64,000 nt of DNA, taken from assembly GCF_002483205.1 (NCBI RefSeq), contig NZ_DLHM01000004.1, positions 248,001 to 312,000 on the forward strand. Direction: 5' to 3'. Below, piece after piece: positions 61,504 to 64,000 of this stretch; position 1 is the stretch's first letter; every line of letters begins with the position of its first letter. The notes under the pieces were generated by a model. It was not told the origin of the DNA, made no database searches, and saw nothing but the letters and a program-made list of their open reading frames with translations. The DNA comes from Flavihumibacter sp. UBA7668. Lineage in GTDB: Bacteria; Bacteroidota; Bacteroidia; Chitinophagales; Chitinophagaceae. The position numbers and the translations under genes were made by a program.

Positions 61504-62415
61504 TTACATCATGAAATATTTCTGTTCAGGAACAAGTTCCTGCTCAGGCACTTCTTCGGCCAGCATTTGTTTCAGGTTCTTTTCAATACCTGCGGCAATG
61601 CTGGTCATAGGGGTGTCTGTAGGCTTATTTTCAAACGGATCCTGCAGGTGAATGGCCATCTTTTCAATAAGAAGGAAGGATGCAGAAATCGCAACAACGA
61701 GTGGCACTTCAAACATGCCAAAATACTGGATTACTCCAAATGGAAGTAAAGCAATAAACAACAACAGGGAGAAATGTATATATAAGCTGTAGGTTACAGG
61801 AAATACAGTATTCTTAATTCGTTCACATTTGCCCATGCAATCACATAACCGGCTGATTGTTCTATCCAGTTCAACATGCTGATAGGTATTGATCCAGCCT
61901 TTGTCCAACGAAACTTTTATATCGCGTGAATGAAGGTCCAATAAGGCAGCCGGTACATTATCAAAGCCCTCTGCATATTCATAGTCTTTTTTGGAAATCC
62001 ATTTATCCAATCCTTTTAAAGCTGATTTTTTGCGTAGCGATTGTCCCAGTGCATAGTTCCAGGCAATCTGCCGGTTAATCAAACGTTGCCTGAAACGTTG
62101 AATATTTTCATCCTCATATAAATTGCTGGTAAAACTGATTACCTGTCTGGATAATGATCTGGAGTCATTGACAATAGCTCCCCAGATATGCCGCGCTTCC
62201 CACCAGCGATCATAGGCCTGGTTGCTTCTGAAACCCAGCAATAGAGAAATGATGGTTCCAAGAATCGTTGGAACGGCAATTGGAATGGAAATCCGGGTAA
62301 TATGATAGTTTTCATATAAAACCGCAATCACAATTGCATAAATCGTGATTAACAGAAGCTCTGTTTTTATTTTCCCCAACACATAAGAGAACGGAATATT
62401 TTTTCTTAATAACAT
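61504..62415 (-). CDS. Bestrophin-like anion channel
   Basis: 303 residues of the bestrophin/UPF0187 type, with an N-terminal GKIKTELLLITIYAIVIAVLYE membrane region, the RSNQAYDRWWEARHIWGAIVNDSRSL motif, and further segments (SLLLFIALLPFGVIQYFG, VVAISASFLLIEKMAIHLQDPFENKPTD). In other organisms such proteins form pentameric chloride or cation channels in the inner membrane. Start is ATG at 62413-62415. 18 bp downstream of a USP-like gene. Confidence 0.9.
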   Translation of the reverse strand: MLLRKNIPFSYVLGKIKTELLLITIYAIVIAVLYENYHITRISIPIAVPTILGTIISLLLGFRSNQAYDRWWEARHIWGAIVNDSRSLSRQVISFTSNLYEDENIQRFRQRLINRQIAWNYALGQSLRKKSALKGLDKWISKKDYEYAEGFDNVPAALLDLHSRDIKVSLDKGWINTYQHVELDRTISRLCDCMGKCERIKNTVFPVTYSLYIHFSLLLFIALLPFGVIQYFGMFEVPLVVAISASFLLIEKMAIHLQDPFENKPTDTPMTSIAAGIEKNLKQMLAEEVPEQELVPEQKYFMM

Positions 62416-62433
62416 GTGATCCGGTTTTGATGA

Positions 62434-62919
62434 TTAGTAGGAAGTGCTCAACTCCGCCTTCAGGCTGGGCGTTTGTTTTGGCTTGCTTACCTGTGCAGTT
62501 GGTAATTTCCTTATAACCGGGATCCCTGCATTGTTTATAATGGATGTAGGCTCAATGAATCTTGGATGTGGTTGCAATAATTGAAATCCGTCAGGAAAAA
62601 AGATCTGATCAATTTCATTAAACTCGAGGTAGTTGCGAAATACCTGGTTTGTATTTCCATACATGTATTTAAAATAAATATTGCCAATTTTATCGGTATA
62701 TTTTTCTTTTAATTTCTTGCAACCCTTACGAAAATCTTCATTCATTACCTGTAAATGTGGCTTGTTGCCGGCACCAACAACATCCTGATCAGAGCCAGGC
62801 ATTTCGAAACTTGCAAATAGTATTATAGTATAACTGGACCCGCCGGATCCTTTTATATACTGTTCTAAAACACCTAATGACTGAGAAGTAAAATCGGTAG
62901 GAAATAAAATATTTTTCAT
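62434..62919 (-). CDS. Universal stress protein-like domain, degenerate
   Basis: 161 residues from MKNILFPTDFTSQSLGV; ATG 62926-62928 (MLIMKN) is an alternative. The N-terminal KNILFPTDFTSQSL resembles the Usp opening (KILVPTDFSxxS), and the FFPDGFQLLQPHPRF...INNAGIPVIRKLP end resembles the Usp C-terminal strand. The ATP-binding GxxGxxxxGS motif is not present, so it is divergent. Function unknown. Confidence 0.7.
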   Translation of the reverse strand: MKNILFPTDFTSQSLGVLEQYIKGSGGSSYTIILFASFEMPGSDQDVVGAGNKPHLQVMNEDFRKGCKKLKEKYTDKIGNIYFKYMYGNTNQVFRNYLEFNEIDQIFFPDGFQLLQPHPRFIEPTSIINNAGIPVIRKLPTAQVSKPKQTPSLKAELSTSY

Positions 62920-63037
62920 GATCAGCATTTTAAACAAAACTAAATAGCTGCCCTTAGAGGCTCTTAAGTGTTGCTTAAAACTTATGTTAGATGATCATAA
63001 GAAAATTATAAGAAAATTAGAATGGGCTTAAATTTGT

Positions 63038-64000
63038 TTAACTGTTTTTATTTACTGGAAGTGTTATTATTACACTTGTTCCAACTGATTGAATAGATTT
63101 AACTTCAATATTTCCATGATGTATGCGAATAATATTAAGTGCCAGTGGTAAACCAACTCCATATCCTTCAAATGATTTGGTGTTGCTGGCACGAAAAAAT
63201 GGTTCAAATACGCGTGAAATCTCATTGGCGGGTATGCCGATTCCGCGGTCGACAATCGTAATTTCAATGAATTGACCAGCCTTGTTTACTCTGAGGTCTA
63301 CTTTTTCCTGATTTGAATATTTGGCGCCATTTGCTATAATATTGCCCAATGCTAATTTCAATAAAGTTCTAATGCCTTTAATAGATAGTTGTTCGTTGCT
63401 TATTATTTCTTCAGCAATATCCAGGTTAAGTTCGGTGCCTTTTATCAGGTTTTTCACGGAAAAGGCAGATTCCTCAATCAATTCCACTACGCCAATTTCC
63501 TCCCATTCCTGTTGTTGACCTGTAAAACTAATTTGTGATAAAGAAAGTAACTCAGATGTTATTTTATTCAGGTGATCAGCGTGCTTCTGAATAGAAGTGA
63601 TGGATTGCTGGTACTCTTCCATGCTTCTGGTTCTGGTTAATGCCCAGTCTGCTTCACCTACAATATTGGTGAGTGGAGTCCTCAACTCATGTGAAGCATT
63701 GCTGATAAAATTGTTCTGTGTTTCAAAGGCTGTCTGCAGCCTGTCCAGCATATTGTTAAATGTCTTAGCCAGTTCAGCAATTTCATCACCGCCACCCTTA
63801 TCTTCCAATCTTAATCCAAGGTTATATGCACTGATATTTTTGGTTCGCTCAATTATATCCCGAACCGGTTCAAATGTTTTTTTGGAGAAGAAGATACTGG
63901 TGGTGTAAACAATGATGACAGCTAAAATAAAGGTGGCGATTTTGATGTTTCTAAGATTCTCCAGCGTACTTATGCCGTATTCATTTACCGCAGATTTTAT
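63038..64000 (-). CDS. Sensor histidine kinase, N-terminus outside window
   Basis: Reading in the minus frame is open to the right edge, so the first internal start near 63808 is not the gene start. Visible order: end of a sensor domain and a membrane segment (NIKIATFILAVIIVYTT), HAMP-like linker (PVRDIIERTKNISAYNLGLRL), HisKA with the phospho-His in SNASHELRTPL (His codon near 63690), and HATPase with the N-box, VDRGIGIP and GYGVGLPLALNI. It senses an envelope signal and phosphorylates a response regulator. No regulator is in the window. Confidence 0.92.
   Translation of the reverse strand: MKSAVNEYGISTLENLRNIKIATFILAVIIVYTTSIFFSKKTFEPVRDIIERTKNISAYNLGLRLEDKGGGDEIAELAKTFNNMLDRLQTAFETQNNFISNASHELRTPLTNIVGEADWALTRTRSMEEYQQSITSIQKHADHLNKITSELLSLSQISFTGQQQEWEEIGVVELIEESAFSVKNLIKGTELNLDIAEEIISNEQLSIKGIRTLLKLALGNIIANGAKYSNQEKVDLRVNKAGQFIEITIVDRGIGIPANEISRVFEPFFRASNTKSFEGYGVGLPLALNIIRIHHGNIEVKSIQSVGTSVIITLPVNKNS

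Noticed and set aside
1..64000. CRISPR arrays, rRNA genes, IS elements, prophage
   Set aside because: No regularly spaced repeats, no rRNA sequence, no transposase or phage structural genes were recognised.

Overview
The window looks like chromosomal DNA of a Bacteroidota member, probably close to Chitinophagaceae. Four things point there: a SusC/SusD pair, PorV/PorU-type (type IX secretion) proteins, a dialkylresorcinol/flexirubin-type gene set, and promoters of the Bacteroidota form (TTTG, 17-20 bp, then TAnnTTTG) with almost no Shine-Dalgarno sequences except in front of rpsU. The family-level placement is inference. Both ends cut a gene: a UDP-sugar dehydrogenase at the left and a sensor histidine kinase at the right.

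Layout. 1-5972: a tightly overlapped nucleotide-sugar operon (UDP-glucose dehydrogenase, UDP-glucuronate decarboxylase-like enzyme, a second UDP-sugar dehydrogenase, rmlB, rmlC, rmlD). 5980-12302: an MmcQ/YjbR protein, a small lipoprotein, tRNA-Gln between look-alike terminators, a Tat-exported aminotransferase V, a diheme cytochrome/beta-helix pair of unknown function, and tyrS. 12425-25117: a PorV-like protein, a 1710-residue PorU-like C25 peptidase, two GT-C-type membrane proteins, a radical SAM/SPASM protein, an oxidoreductase and a methyltransferase. 25134-32977: housekeeping genes ribE, rpsU, xerC-type recombinase, hpf, four tRNAs (Thr-Tyr-Gly-Thr), tuf, tRNA-Trp, secE, nusG, rplK, rplA, rplJ, rplL.

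The usual rplL-rpoB-rpoC order is broken. rplL ends at a strong terminator, and rpoB appears 21.5 kb later with its own promoter and its own terminator; rpoC does not follow it. The intervening DNA carries a polyene/dialkylresorcinol lipid cluster (ketosynthase, a catalytically dead ketosynthase that resembles a chain-length factor, ACP, DarA, DarB, a BtrH-like protein, an ABC exporter), a ROK regulator with SusC/SusD, and a four-gene extracellular redox cassette (redoxin, cytochrome c fused to a PHM-like copper monooxygenase, FG-GAP/ASPIC protein, vanadium haloperoxidase-like enzyme). After rpoB come a ChaA-type cation antiporter, an S9 peptidase, a bestrophin-like channel, a degenerate universal-stress protein and the partial histidine kinase.

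The points most worth a second look are the split ribosomal-protein/RNA-polymerase operon, the copper-heme-vanadium cassette, the cytochrome/beta-helix pair, the PorV/PorU-like/GT-C/radical SAM neighbourhood, and the control regions around rpsU-xerC and rplJ-rplL. No CRISPR array, transposase, prophage or rRNA gene was seen.
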